In this document: in pieces, positions 11,301 through 26,300 of the stretch
Position numbering within the stretch: position 1 is the first letter of the stretch
Layout: the number at the start of each line of letters is the position of its first letter
Source: Glycine soja
Lineage: Eukaryota > Streptophyta > Magnoliopsida > Fabales > Fabaceae
DNA: 64,000 nucleotides
Assembly (NCBI RefSeq): GCF_004193775.1
Contig: NC_041004.1
Coordinates: 6,781,309-6,845,308, forward strand
Direction: 5' to 3'
Program-made: the position numbers and the translations under genes
The notes under the pieces: model-generated
Seen by the model: only the letters and a program-made list of their open reading frames with translations
Told to the model about the DNA's origin: nothing
Databases searched by the model: none

Positions 11301-14300
11301 CTAAGAACAAATAAATATGATGGGTTGGTGGGCCAACCCACCTCGCCTTTAATTCTCCCCAACAAGTGGGCTGGTTAAGCCGGATAGGTCAGGACAGTTT
11401 GAGTTATCCACCTCGTCCTACCATATTGATCAATGGTGGGCCAACCCACTTGGACCTGCCCGTTTTACCATCCCTACTAACATCATCCTCCACTTGGGCC
11501 ATAACAAGTGAGCCTAATAGAATAGACAATTTACCAAGATAGGTTATAGGCTTTGATACTACGTTAGATTCCATCTTAAAATCAGAAGTAAAATATACAA
11601 AATTTCTTGAGGTTTGGACTTATTACACTTGATACCCATTCCTTTTTGAACCCTACCAAAACCCCCTTAATTTACAAGGGTTTGTTACACCTACACCCCC
11701 TAAGTCCCAGAAATTTAAAATGCTAATTAATGTGTGACATGTGATTGGCACATGAGCTTTAATGATTTTTTTTCTTTCAAAAAAACCCTTATCCTCTTCG
11801 TGAAGACTGAACATGTTCTGGTGGGGAATTCAGTAGCAGTTCATTCACCAAATGAACCAAAAAAACTAGTGAAGGTGAGGCATGAATATTCAATAATTTT
11901 AGGAGACATGAATTCAGTAGTATGCACCATTTTAAATGAGTTGCAACTTGCAAGTCTAAATCACTCTCTATAGCCTATTTTGTAACATCCCATTTTTCGT
12001 AGACTAGATTAAAAATGATTTTATAGAAAATAAAGAGGATATTTTATTTATTTATTTGATAAGGAATAAAATATAGTTTGTTTTTATAAAATAATAAAAA
12101 TAAACAAATAGAGTAAATAATAGGTTGTGAGTACCCTAGGTATAAATAGCGATATGTTAGGTCAGACGGTAGCTTTTATGATTGTTCATCCTCTCAATTC
12201 ATTTTTTCTCTCCTCCTCCCCAAAAACCCTTACTTTTTCCCGCAGCCCACCAAACTTGTCTCAGAAAAATGATGATCTCGGACTCATTCACTGTTGGATC
12301 GTCATGAAATTTAAGCACATGATTCACCACTCATTTCCGAGCATTATCACCGTTAGAAATTTGCAATCATGTCTGAGCTGAGAGGAATTCCTTTCGCATC
12401 GTAACCTTTTCTTTTCTCGCATAAACCCAAAAATAGTCTAGTAAAACTATGATCCCGATTTTGTTAACCGTTGGATTTTTCTGAAATTTCGGTATGTTCT
12501 TCGAGATTCAATTTCTCACATTTTCACCGTTGGGATTTGCAAGATAATTTTCATGGAGGGAGATAAAGGAATCACACAAAGACAAAACAAATGGAGGTTT
12601 CAATCCCTTCTCCGTCTCTCTGACGTTTGGGAATTCTAGCGGAGCAGTCGGAGGAAAAACTGGAGGAATCTTAGGGAATCGTTAGAGATTCCGCTATCAC
12701 TATCGGAAGACACGTGAGTCCGCTTAGAGGTAAGGGATGAGTTATTCACAATTGGGGATTAGTGAGAATATGCGTAGGGATCCTTAGAGGGTCAAATTGG
12801 GGTTTGTTTTTGGGATGTTTTATTATATTGAAATTCTTCTTGTATGATTATGTGAAATTATGTGAGGGATTTTTACTTCCCGTGGATTGAGAAGTATTCT
12901 TGTATAATTTGTTTGTGCTTTGAATAATATTAGTGTAATAAATAGTTATATTATAATTATGAAACTATGATTGAAATTGTATATAAGTGATAAATCGAAT
13001 ATATGATGACTTGTAGAATAAGATATTACTTTGATATTATAATATTGTTATGGAGATTGAATATAAGTGCAAAGTTGAATGTGTTAAATTGTGAGATACA
13101 TGTAAATATAAGATGGTTGATTGTGACATTAATTGTGTTGTGAGCTGTGAGTTATACAATAACCCGACCAGTATTTATATTGAGAAAAATGTTTATGCGC
13201 AGTGTTAAAGAAAAAATGTAGGTTCCTAGTTAGGAACCAATGTTAAATTGTAGCGCAATATGCTGTATGGTTTAAAACACGAGTGTGAGGTCGTGAGTAT
13301 TGTATAATTCATAAGCAATGTCTATGAATGAAATATGTGATGAATTGTGGAATGACATGTTGTTTTGAGATCACAATATTGTTATTGAGATTGAGTAAAA
13401 GTGTAAAGTAGAACATGTGTTGAATTGTGAGATACGTGAAAACATGTGATGGTGGATTATGACATTATGAGATGTAAAATTGTGAATGAGTTTTGGTTGT
13501 GAATAAGTGTGTGATTAACTCTTGATATGACATTATTTGTGTTGTAAGCTATGAATTGTACAATAACTCGACCAGTGTTATCTTGAGAAAAGTGTTAATG
13601 CGCAATGTTAAAGAAAAATTGTAGGTTTCCTATTTAGGAACCAGTGTTAAAGAGAAAATGTAGGTTTCCTATCCAGGAACCAGTGTTAAATTATAGCATA
13701 ATTGTGTTAAACGTGTTTAAAACACGAGTGTGAGGTCGTGGGTATTGTATAATTCATGAGCAGTGTCTACAAGAAAAAATGATTTTAGGGGTTGGACCTG
13801 AATCAGGAGGGAGAGGTCTCGACGGACTCTTCGGAGTGTAGGCCTTGGGAGTCACCCAGTTTGAGTGCTCATTTAAGCCTATGTTGATCCCATATGGTTG
13901 GAGCATTCTTGCAAAACACTGTGATCCTGACTGGTCTCCCTATGATTTTACTTAGTGAGAGTGACCTGACATACCCATTGTGTAGTGTGTCTTGTTATGT
14001 ACTCCTAAGTGCCCCAGGGTAGTTTTTCGCTGACATGGTATCACATTGCATATAGGCTTGAGTTTTAGCATAACTGTCTCATGCGTTTGCTAATTGTTTA
14101 TTATGAAATTGATGTGTTATTATGTCTTGATCAGAGTGTGTGATTCTTATGTAATGTGATTGATGATTGAAAAGTGTGATTGATGGTTGAAAAGTGAACT
14201 TTGAATGACAAAGTGGCGAAATTTCATGAGTTACGTGTAAGTAAGTTTTATTTGGTTTATATGATATGTATATCTAGTTGTCTTGCTTCTCTATTAGTTA

Positions 14301-17300
14301 GGAATGTGATAACTCACTCCCCGTGTGTTGTTTGTGTTTGGATCCTGTGATGATCTTGAACTTTGTACTTGGGGGAACAGATGACAAGGTGAATTGCTTT
14401 AAGGAACCTTGTACTGAAAGACGTCGAGACACAACGCTCTGACAGGATGTGGCATTGGTGTATAGGGTTTTATATTAATTGTATGAAGTCTTAGACGGTC
14501 TTGTTTGAACCGAGATGACTTTATTATTTATTTGGACAAGTTTGAATATGATGTAGACGAAAGTGAATGTGAGCCTTTTATCCCTTTGAAAGGCTTGTAT
14601 TTAAAAATATTTTTTTAAAAAAATACTTTTAATTAATATTTGAATTTTTATTCCTTTGTTAGTATATATGCGAGGGGTAGAGGGTGTCACATATTTAATA
14701 TTCAATGTTTCTAAATTACCAAAGTAGAATTGTAGAATAAATTAACGAAAAGGAGACAAAAAATAAATTGAACAAAACATAAACAAAAAACCCAATGAAA
14801 CCCACCACAAATTGAACAAGAATGAATATTCCAAGATGGAAACTAAAAATAGTTCTAATTCAACAAGATTATGCTTATGCTATCCAAAATGGAATTAATC
14901 TTTAACAAGATTAAGCCCAAGAATATACATCCCCTCCTCAAACATCCTTTTGAAGCATGATTACACCAATTCATCTCCATCATTAACATTGGCGGCCTCC
15001 TCGATGTTCGAATTGTTGTAGTTTGAGACTAGGCAGTCGCGTTAAATGCATCATCGTGTGCGGAGAGGAAAAACTCTATCAATGGCGTGGTGGAACTCAA
15101 ATCTTGATTTGTCTAGTTCCCACCATTTCTTAGATCTAGATTCATGTAGTTTTTAGATTTGAGTTGTTGTTGTTGTAGTGGTGGTGTTTCATTGTCAGCG
15201 TTGGTCGTGAGGGCAACAATGAGAGTGGGGGAGTGGGAACTACAACAGTGTCGTGGCGGAACTAATATCTTGATTCGTGTGGTTCCCACTCGTTTTTAGA
15301 TATGGATTGTTGTGGTTCTTGTATCTGAACTTGTTGTGGTGGTGGTGGTGGTGGTTGGTCACTGTCACCGGTGGTAATGATGGGAGAATTAGATTTTGAT
15401 TAGGTCATGAAGGATGTGAAGGGAAAGAATAAAGGAGAGGCCTTAGGAGAGTCAAAGAGTTCACCTCCTTATCTAATGTCCATCGGTCTAGTGACAAGGG
15501 CAATTTGGGTTTATCCAAAAAGTAAAATAATTTATTTCTTATTTAGAGAAGTGAGCTAAAAGTAATGTCCAGAAATGAAGGGGCACCAAGTTTAATAAGC
15601 CTAAACCTCAAGGTGGATTAATGTAATTTACTCTAAAATCAATTGACATCAAGTGAAGTTATTCAATAAACATATAAGTTACACCCCAAGGAATTAGGAC
15701 ACTTGATGTAGGATTTCCTTCATAATAAGAAGAAAACACTTCAATATATTTTATTTAAGGCTTAAATAACTTTTATGACCCTGGTATATATTCAATTTTT
15801 GTTTTGAGTCTCTGATAAAAAATTTTGTTGTTCTAAGTCCCTGATATATTAAAAGTTTTATTTTAAGCCTCTACAATCAGTTAAGTGATTACGTGGCATC
15901 ATTCCAATGACATATATAATGGAAGAGCCGTTGAGATAGTGTCACATTATCATTTAACTAATGACAAAATTTCAAAACAAATTTTTTAATATATTAAGAA
16001 CTCAAAATAACAAAAAAAATTATCAAGGATTCAAAACAAAAATCAAATATATATTAAAGATTTCAAACATATTTAAATCTTTATATAACTACACATAAAT
16101 TCTGGAAGTATATGTTTTTATATAATGACACCATTGTGTTTAGTTAGTAAGACCGATCTAAGGCATGAAACCATTACAAAGATGAAACCGCCGTTATGAG
16201 TCATCTTAGGGTAAGGGACCCCAGCGCACGCAAAGGAACTCTACTCTCTAAATGTAACTAACTATCTCTAATTCTTTCTGATTCTCTTCCGTCTTCCCCG
16301 CTACTCTTCTTTGAGACTTGAATCTTCATTCGCTACCTTGTGATAAACACTATAGCAACAACCAACAACTAATGCAGAATCTCCCATACATGTAAAATGA
16401 CCCGTCTGCAGTAATGTTTATTAATTGTCATTTGGAAATTAGAATATATTTAATTGTAATACTTGTTTATAACTTAAACTAGAAGAAAAATAATCTATGC
16501 CTACAGACGCTTTTTTGCTACAGACATAAATTAGTGTAGGTAAATCTCAAAAATACTTTTACCTACAAGTGAGTAATGTAGGTAAAACTCAATCACTTGT
16601 ACCAACCATTATTTGGTGTAGGCAAATTCATTAAAACTAAAAAAATACTTCTACCTACAACTATGTTGTGTAGGTAAAACTTCAAAAAACTTGTGCCTAT
16701 GGTTGATTAGTGTAGGTAAAACTCAAAAGAATTACTACCTACAGAAGCACAGTGTAGGCAAAATTTTAAAAAACTTATACCTACAACTACGTGATGTAGA
16801 TAAAACTTCACAAAATTTGTACCTATAATTGGTTGGTGTAGGTATAACCTCAAAAGTCTTATACCTACATTGTTGGTGTAGGTAAAACTCACATAAATTG
16901 GAGAATCCAAAGAACATTAACATTAATCAACGAAAATAACCTCAAAAATACTTTTTTTAATAAAAAAATAAAAACTTAAATGGACCAAAATAATTAAATG
17001 GACCAAAATAAAAAAATAAAAACTTATAGAAACCAAAATGAAAATTAAGGAGGTGAAAACAAAAACAACCTAATATTGTAGGAACTAAACGATTATTTAT
17101 GATAAACTATTTAGTTGTTTTGAATTATATACTTAAAAATATTTTGCCTTGTTGTCATGACCTGGTAAGATTTATAATCTGCATTCGTTTAAATAGATCG
17201 GCCCTGATCCCAAATTCTATATTCTAACCCTAATTTTACAACTTTCCCTATGACGAAAGTTAACGGCATGGGGTTATACGATTTCCGGCGCCACCGCGTC

Positions 17301-20300
17301 GCCGAGTATCCGGTGGTGGTGGCACCAGCAGAGTCGAAAGCGGTAGTTCCAAAGACCGGCGGCGGCGACGGCGTTCCGAGCAGCATCACTCTGTCGGAGA
17401 TTCAGCGCGACCGGCTGACGAAGATTGCGGAGGCGAACTGGTTGAAAAGCGGCGATGCGGGGAGGCCTTAGAAGGACTTCGACCGAATTGTTGGTGAAAG
17501 AGGGTTCGAAACCCGTTCCCTTGCAACGTGTCATGATTCTGGAGGTTAGCCAGTATCTGGAGAATTACCTGTGGCCTTATTTCGACCCTCTCACTGCCAC
17601 CTTCGAGCATGTTATGTCCATCATCATCATGGTCAACGAGAAGGTCTCTCTCCTCTTCTAATAATGTTAATCATTCATTCGTTATATGTATAAAATTCAC
17701 TCATTGTCTTGTGTGCCTTGCAGTTCCGAGAAAATGTTGCCGCTTGGACTTGCTTCCATGAGAGGAAAGACGCTTTCAAAGGCTTTCTCGAGAGTGTTCT
17801 TCGCTTGAAGGAGGTCTCTATCTCTCTCCCTTTCTCATTTCTTTGCTTTTGTGCCTATTTGTCACTTTATTGTTGAGTTAACTTAAGGTTTTAAATTGCA
17901 ATCCTTCAAATTGTGGCTGCAATTGTGGTTGCAGATAGTTCAAAAAACCTTATTGTTGAGTTACCTAGTTTTTATGATAAATGCCTTTCAGGTATACTGC
18001 CACTGCACTTTGTCTTTTACTTAAGTTTTACATGATGTTTGTTGGCTTTAATAAAACATGTGTGTTTGCTTGATTGGTGTGTAAGTTTATCCTATCATTG
18101 AAGGAGAGATTTACATTATTATTGAGTTACTACTGCTTTACATAGTCATTATATTTTCAACAAATTTAGATCCCTCAACTACAGTTGAAGTGATGTTCGT
18201 GAGAAACCTCATAGAAGAATTTCTGGAGGTCTTAATTTGTTAAGAAGTTTTAATCTTTAATACAATCTATAAATGTTTTCCCCTACAACAAAATATTTTT
18301 ACTTGAAAGTAGTTAGCTGAACTTCTTTTGTTTTTGTTGTCTTTCTTTTCTTTTTAGATACTGGATTCACAGGTATTTCCCCTGAAACAATTATCTGGTG
18401 AGGACGATGAACTTATTGATGCTACTAGTTTGGGGCTAGTTAATGATGCCTGTGTCCTGTACTGTGAGAGGTTTATGGAATTTCTAATTGACCTCTTGAG
18501 TCAATTGACAACGAGGAGGTATTCTGTTATGACTATCTGCAATCTCTCTCATTTAAGGGTTAAGTTATTTTGTTTAATACTATGTATTGTATGTTTCTAG
18601 TTTTATGCATATTTTTATTTTGCAAGTGTTATTAATGATGACCATGTTGCTTCCATATTTTAAATTGGGAAATTTTTTATTCTTTCCTAGCAATTATGGT
18701 TGAACTGAAAAATCATCCATGTGGTAAGTTATATATAGGACCACGTCAAAGCTATTAGTGGAAGGGTGAATCAGGATGGCAGTGCTGTCTGTCAACGTCA
18801 CCCAACTGCGATCCACTCACTTATAGAATAGAATGAGCCAAACAACAACGATGACGCGTTCAAACTTTTATTTAAATTAAATCAGCAATGAATATTATTA
18901 AAGGAAAACGCGTTCAAACTATTATTATATCCAGTAGTAATAGTAATACCCATTCTATTCTGGTCCCTCCACAAGCTCCCATACTTTTCCTTACTCCACC
19001 AGTGCTATTATTTAATTTAATTTAATTACATAGGTCTTAGAGTGGAAGAAGTTTAACGGGTAACAATATAAAATCAACATTTATTTTCTACTTTCAATTT
19101 TTACAATATTAACTAACTAGCTATAACTATTCTTTCCCTTAAATAGTTTCAAATAAAAAGGAAATGAACTAGTAACCAGTAAAGCTTTCATAGAATGAAA
19201 TACAATAGCAGTTACTTGCAAAGAAGGAAAGTTAAGTGGCTTGTTTTAAACAAAATTTACCTTTTAATTTATTTAATCAATTTTTTAAACTAGACTATAA
19301 TTTATTTAATTAAATTAGATATGTTTGGTAAATATTTTTTTCCCTAACTTATAATGTTTTTTAAATGTTATTTGAGGTTGTGTTTGAACCCAGTTCTTTT
19401 ATCAATATTTTAAGATGTATTTTTATTTATCATTTCTTTTCATGTTATATTATTTATTTTAACAAAATATAGTTTTTAAAATCATATTATTTATTTTCAT
19501 TACAACAGTATTTGATAAAATATTTATTTGATGTCAGATAACTTTATTATCATATATAGTCATTGCACAAGATCCTTTAATTAATATAAATATTCAATGA
19601 TAAGTGAATAGTCGTGACATGGACAACAGAATTCATGAACATACTCTTTAATTCATTAACATTCTTGGAATAATATAATTGGCTAGATTTTAAAGATTCC
19701 TTATGAATGATTTTTGAGGAAGGAAACCTTATGAATGATTTTTCTGTTACTATGTATTGTATGAGGAAGGAAACCTTATGAATGATTTTTCTGGAAAGAT
19801 AAAACGTGATGAGTGAAAGCCACCAAAGGGGGAACTGAGAACAGTAACTGTGGCTTTGGATACAGCTCAATACCACATGGATGTAAGTAATATTGCCGAA
19901 AAAGGGGCAGAAGATGTTTATGGTACATTTAATGTGTTGATGAGGAGGAAGCCAAAAGAAAACAATTTTGAAGCCATCCTAGAATCAATAAGGGATTTAA
20001 TGAATGAATACTGTATTGTTCCCAAGTGGTTGGAAAACATTTTTCTTGGTTATGGGGATCCTTCAGCTGCACAGTGGACTAATATGCCTGATATATTGGA
20101 GACAGTAGATTTCAAAGACACTTTTGTTGATGCTGGTCACTTAAAAGAAAGTTTTTTGGATTATGAGGTTAGTATTTCATTTTCAAATTCATAGAAGTTA
20201 TTGTTGCATGGTTGTGATTGATGTCTTCCATTATGAATTAGTGTATGAAACTAAGGTATTGATGTGACTTTCCTCTCACTGTATTCTTCAGGTGTCTTTT

Positions 20301-23300
20301 GTTAATCCTGATGGCTTAGGAAATTTGAATCCAAGGCCTCCTTTTAAGATCAAGCTTCCCCGAACACTCAAACCAAACAATGGTGCTCTTACTGGGCATG
20401 CAATATCTAATTCTGGTGCAACAAATGAAATCAATGTGGTTGATGCTAATTATCAGAAAGAAGCACTAATTATTGAGACATATACTCCTCCAGATCCTGG
20501 CCCCTATCCTCAAGATCAGCCTAAACAAAATTCAGTTCGATTTACTCCCACCCAGGTGAATTCAGCTCTTGATCTCAATCATATACTGTCACTTTTCATG
20601 CATAATGATTTTTCTTTTAATCTTTCTCTGCCCCCCTGCTTTCCTCACAATAGTTGAATCTGAGTATTTGACCAAAATCCAATTGATTCATATGGCTAAA
20701 TTGATGCATGTGGAATGCAAAAATACAATGCTTGTGTTTCTTGATCCAGTACATATTAAGTATGTAGTGTAGTTAGCATCACAAGTCATGTCCTATTTCC
20801 CTTTGTACTGTCGCCTCGTCAGTAATATGAAATGGATGATCAGTGTGCCATGATATATTTTAAAAGTTTTGACAAGAATAAGGAGTCCATGATTTTGTGA
20901 CAATGTAGATTCATGTTACCCTTAAATTTGTTAACGAATAGGATTGTGTTTACCATTACTTGTTGATGTTTTGCTGATGGTTGTTTTAAAGAAATTTCCA
21001 TTGTTGATATGCAAAGAAATTGGAAAGTTCTTTTTGGCCACGTTGGCTTTCTGTTTTCTTTGTACTTTCTGTCAGTGGGTGCAGTTGAGGAGAGCAAGGA
21101 AAAAAGCACTTGGTTCACACATTTTAAAAAATTTTGAGGCCTTCCTGTTCTTCCTTTCTCTCTAGCTGCAGTTCAACTGCAGGTGATCAAAATCCCCCAT
21201 ATATACTTCCCCACATGTACTTTATGTCTTTATCCTCTTATTTATATTCCCTATCTATGAGTATTGGATAAATATTAATAATAGTGTGAAATGTTCCTAT
21301 CAAGCAGGTTGAAGCAATCATCTCTGGCATTCAGCCTGGTCTAACTATGGTTGTGGGGCCACCTGGTACAGGAAAGACTGATCAATAAAGTGTAATTAGG
21401 AACTAGTTTTATTATTATTATATGACATTTACCTACAGAAGACCGTAGGTACAAGTAAATTGATTTTTACCTACCGTTAGAGATTATAGGTATAAATTAA
21501 TATCTTTTACCTACACATTTGAAATAGTAGGTGTTAACTATAGTGATAGTTAAATTTGACTGTAGGTAAAAATATATCCGTAGGTAAAGCCTATAGTGAC
21601 AGACTAATAGTCTGTCACTATATATCCCCTCAAAGTTGACGCAAAAAACGTCTGTAGGACAAAGTCCTTTATACATCTACCTACGGATTTTGGACTTCTA
21701 GTGATAGATTTTGACTGTAGGTAAAAGTCATTTTTCTTGTAGTAATTTATTAAATTGTAGCCTGGTTTGTGCAATCTAAACCTTAGCGTGAGCCAATTGC
21801 AGGTTGACTAATATTTGAAAGTAATATCCCGGCAAAAACAATCTAGATAATATAGGTTGAGTCTTTTCTTAGAGTGTTTAACTTTTTGAGTTTCATATCT
21901 TTTTTCTTAAAAAAAGAAACTTAGCCAAACACTATTTCAAGAAAGCAAATTTTGATCAAGTTAATAGGGAGAGCGACCTTTTTCAAAAAAAAATAAAAAA
22001 TAAAAAAAATAGGGAGAGCTTTTTTTTCTATAGCTATAGGAAGCTTATTCGTTGAATCCTATCTTAGAATCCCAACTCGACCAACAGAATATTTTCTTTT
22101 GAGTTTTCTACTGGCTTTTCATTTTGAATGATTCACTAGCTTTCTCATTAAATAATTAAAACAATTTTAATTTATCTTAAATAATGCTAATTTATTTTGA
22201 GGGCTTAATTTATTTTTAAATTATTTATTTTAAATATTTAAACATTTTTTTTAAATTTTAATTACATGAAATAAAAAATGCTAGTAAAATGAGTAACTAT
22301 ACATATAGTTAAATTAAGTATTCATATTATACATATTTATCTCTTTAAATTTAATTTTTAAATTTTAATTTGTAGTGAAGTCTTCGAATTTTAATTACAA
22401 CAATATATTTATTTAATAGTTATTGTTAAATTTTTTTATTGAATTTTAATGATATGGACATTATCAAAATTTCTTAAATAAATCATTTTTTATCTTCCCA
22501 AACTATTAAAAAACAATAATTTTTTGTAATTATTACTTAAACTTATTTAATTAATATTATATATGCTAAATATGTATATATCATATCTAGAATTAAATTC
22601 ATTAATTAAATTTTTTAAATTCATTCATTCCATGGAAAGGATGTTAGTAAAATGAGAAAATAGTATAGTTAAATAAAATTTTGGTATTTTAAAATATTTA
22701 AATTTGTGTTCTTTAAATTTAATTGAGATTTTCAGTTATATTAATTTTTAATATATTTTAAGATTTTAAATTCTCAATTACAACAATATGTTTATGAAAT
22801 ACTTTTTGGAATTATTTTAATTATATTGACATTATTGAAATTTATTTAAATAAATCATTGATATCTTCTAAAAATGTTGTTGAACTATAATATAGAAGTT
22901 TTAAATATTTTAACTTTTGTAATTTTAAAACTTAAATTTATTTAATTGATACAATAAATAATAAAATAATTGTAAATAAATATATTTTTCAATTAAAAAA
23001 ATTATTGTTGAAATTTTTAAATGTGTATCATTAAATATTTTTATGTACTTTTGCTATCATTAAATTAATTTTACGTTATATTTTTCATCTGTATCAATAT
23101 AAACATCCACTAAGTGAGGCATTTAGTTTTAGATAAATTTATTTTTTAATTTTTTTCACGAAACAACTTTAGCTTAAAAGAAACATTAAAATTTAAAAAT
23201 AAAGAAAAATAAAAACTATCAAACAATATCTATTTTATTTTATTTCTTAATTACACTATTTATCCTCAACTTTTTACTTTTACTAAATTTTATCCCAACA

Positions 23301-26300
23301 AATTATTTGTGTGTAAAAGTTGATGGTAGAATTTGATAAATATAAAAACATAGGACTAAAATTTGCCAAAAATTAAAAAGAAAAAATTGGGAAAAAGTAA
23401 AAAAAAAAAAAAGAAAAAAAGTGAAACTATATGGTAAAGTTCGCAAGTTTCTTAAATATAAGGGGTAAAACGCGCAAAATTTATTTGGCGAGGTAAAATT
23501 TGCGAGAAATATAAAGTTGAGCGATAAAAAAAATATGATTAAGCTTTTATTTTTGAAGTTCTTATTTTAAGTTTTTAAATTAAAGTGATTTTATGAGAAA
23601 AAAATGTTGGCAAAAAAAAATTAAAGGTTGACGCTTTTCACTATTAAGCAACTTGTGATAATTATAGCCACGAACATAACAAATAAATATAATATGTTAG
23701 AATGTAATTAAAATAGCTAGTTTTAGTGGATACACTTTAGAAATAGCTTTTTGACTCCTTCATTATAAAGGGGCTGATTTGAACAACAGAACTTGAATTC
23801 TCTCATTTTTGTGTGTGAATCTGCTATTTTCTAACAAACTGGTATCAAGAGTCAAGGTTTGAATTGTGGGATCCTTGCAACACACACGATGGGATCAATT
23901 GCGCGCGAATCTCTCAGCAAATCTTCTCGTTCTCAATGGAAAGAACTGGGATCGGTGGTGTGTGCAGATGAAGGCAATTCTGGGCTATCAAGAAGTCGTA
24001 GAAAATCGTTGAAGAATGTTATCCAACGCTCACTGAAGATTCCATAGATGCACAAAAGGCGCTTCACAAAAAAAAACAAGAAGAAAGATTGCAAGGCGAC
24101 CTTCCTCATTCATCAATGTGTTGATGAGGCACACTTTGAGAAGATTGCAGGCGCTGCAACTTCACAAGAAGCGTGGAAGATCCTGGAGAAATGCAATGAA
24201 GGCGCAGAGCAATTGAAGAAGGTGAGATTACAGACGATGAGGCGTCAATACGAATTGATGTAAATGGAGAATAATGAAAAGATAGCTGAATTTTTTAACA
24301 GAATCATCACTCACACGAATGCTATGAAGAATTGAGGTGAGAAAATTTCACATCAATCAATTGTAGAAAAGATTCTGAGAACACTCAATCCTAAATTCGG
24401 CCACATTGTCGTAGCCATTGAAGAATCCAAGAAGCTCGAGGAACTAAAGGTAGAAGAACGTCAAGGTTCTCTCGAGGCACATGAGCAGAGACTATTTGAA
24501 AGAGGTTCAGAGAAGCCTGATGATCATCAAGAACTACAGGCTCATACATCAAGAAGAGGAGGCCACAACCCCAAAGGAAATTTCTGAGGTCAAGGTCGTA
24601 GGAGAAATTCCAGAGGTGGCTTTGGAAGAAACATTCAAAGCCAAGATCAAGGAAAGATTGATCAAGATCAACAAGAAAGCTCCAATAGAAGAGGGAGTTT
24701 TAGTAATTGGCGAGGAGGAAAGAAAAAGGTTGTTGATAGAAAAAGAATTAAATGCTTTAATTGTAATCGGATTAGACATTTCTCCATAGAATGTGTAGCT
24801 GCACCAAGTCATACAAATCATCGAGGGAGTCAATCACATAATGATCATCAGGTATGGCCAAAGAAGAGAGTGAAGAAAACCCTGAAGAATAACCTTTGAT
24901 GTTGATGATGATCACCAATCCAGAATCCCACAACAATGAAATTTGGTACATAGATTCTGGGTGCTCAAATCACATGACAGGACATCGTGATTGGCTTGTT
25001 AATTTTGATGCAAGGAAGAGCACAGTAAGGTTTGCAGACAATAGAGTCATTCGGGTTGAAAGTGTTGGGAATGTGTTAGTCACAAGGGAAGATGGAAGAC
25101 AAGTAGTGATCTTAGATGTGCTCTATGTCCTTGGAATGAAGAGCAACTTGATCATTATGGGTCAGCTCTGGGAGAAAGGATTCTCAATGAATATGATTAG
25201 TGGTTTTTTGGAAATCTATGACACAACAAAGAGAATGATACTGAAAGCTCCTTTGGCCAGAAATAGGACCTTCAAGGTAAGCCTAAACACCATTGAATCT
25301 CAATGCTTCTCTGTTGCTACACTATCAGATGACTCATGGTTATGGCATCTAAGGTTAGGCCACTTAAATTTCAAAGATTTAAGCTCGTTGAGATCAAAAG
25401 ATATGGTATCTGGTCTTCCCTCAATTGTGACTCCAAAGAAAATTTGTGACAACTCTTGATCAGCATGCAAGCCAGAACCTCTTTTAGTTTATACACTATG
25501 TCCAAAGCCAGTGATGTTCTACATGTTGTCTACTCAAATGTTTGTGGGCCATTTGATGTTCCATCATTGGGGGGAAATAAATATTTTGTATCATTTGTGG
25601 ATGATCTTAGTAGAAAATTGTGGCTATATTTGAATAAGACTAAGAGTGAAGTGGTCAACACCTTTAAAGGATTCAAGGCTCTAGTAGAAAAACAGTCTGG
25701 GAAGTGTATTAAGATTCTGAGAACAGATGAAGGAGGAGAATTCATGGCTGGTGAACTGGAAAGCTTCTACAAGGAACATGGAATAATACATGAAATAACT
25801 ACTCCCTACACTCCCTAACACAATAGGATTGCAGAAAGAAGAAATAGGACTATATTAAATATGGTAAGAAAAATGCTCATGCAAAAGAATCTTCCTCATA
25901 GCTTTTGGGGTGAAGTAACCATGACTGTTGCTCATGTTCTAAACAGATGCCCTACTAAAAGGCTTGACTCAATAGTCCCATAAGAAGCATGGTCTGGTAG
26001 CAAGCCTTCTGTCAAGCATTTCAAAATCTTTGGTTCATTATGCTACAGACATATTCTAGATCAAAGGAGAAAGAAGCTTGATGACAAAAGTGAACCAATG
26101 ATCTTTGTAGGTTACACAAAACAAGTTCTCTTTAGTAGAGATGTTTATTTTGATGAATCTAATTCATGGGGTGAGTCACAACCTATAACTGAAATAATTC
26201 CAAAATTGCAGTTTGAATGGGAAGAATACAACTCAGTAGGAGAAACCACTCAAGAGACAACAAATGTTGAATCTCAGGTAGTGAATAACAAACCTACAAG

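Larger units (their letters stand above)
16477..21744. mobile_element. CACTA-like element carrying Aquarius gene fragments (Pack-CACTA type)
   Basis: The left end reads aactagaagaaaaataatct and the right end, reversed, tactacaagaaaaatgactt. Both resemble the CACTACAAGAAAA terminus of plant CACTA elements, with the first bases mutated. Subterminal arrays of 'tacctacaa...gtaggtaaaa' fill 16500-16895 and 21425-21735. Between them, with introns kept, are pieces of a host gene. No transposase is present, so it is non-autonomous. No convincing 3-bp TSD is left. The element lies in intron 1 of the TNL and has no counterpart in the second copy. Confidence 0.65.

Noticed and set aside
11734..12381. 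Two plus-strand frames of about 80 aa
   Set aside because: One lies in spacer colinear with copy 2, where it is not conserved as a frame; the other lies inside the solo LTR. No domain is recognised.
16707..16923. Minus-strand open frames of 62-67 aa
   Set aside because: They run through the TACCTACA/TGTAGGTA subterminal repeats of the CACTA element and repeat the same peptide; not a gene.
17274..17610. Minus-strand frames in the GC-rich 17.2-17.6 kb stretch
   Set aside because: They are antisense of Aquarius exon 1, which explains both the GC content and the open frame.
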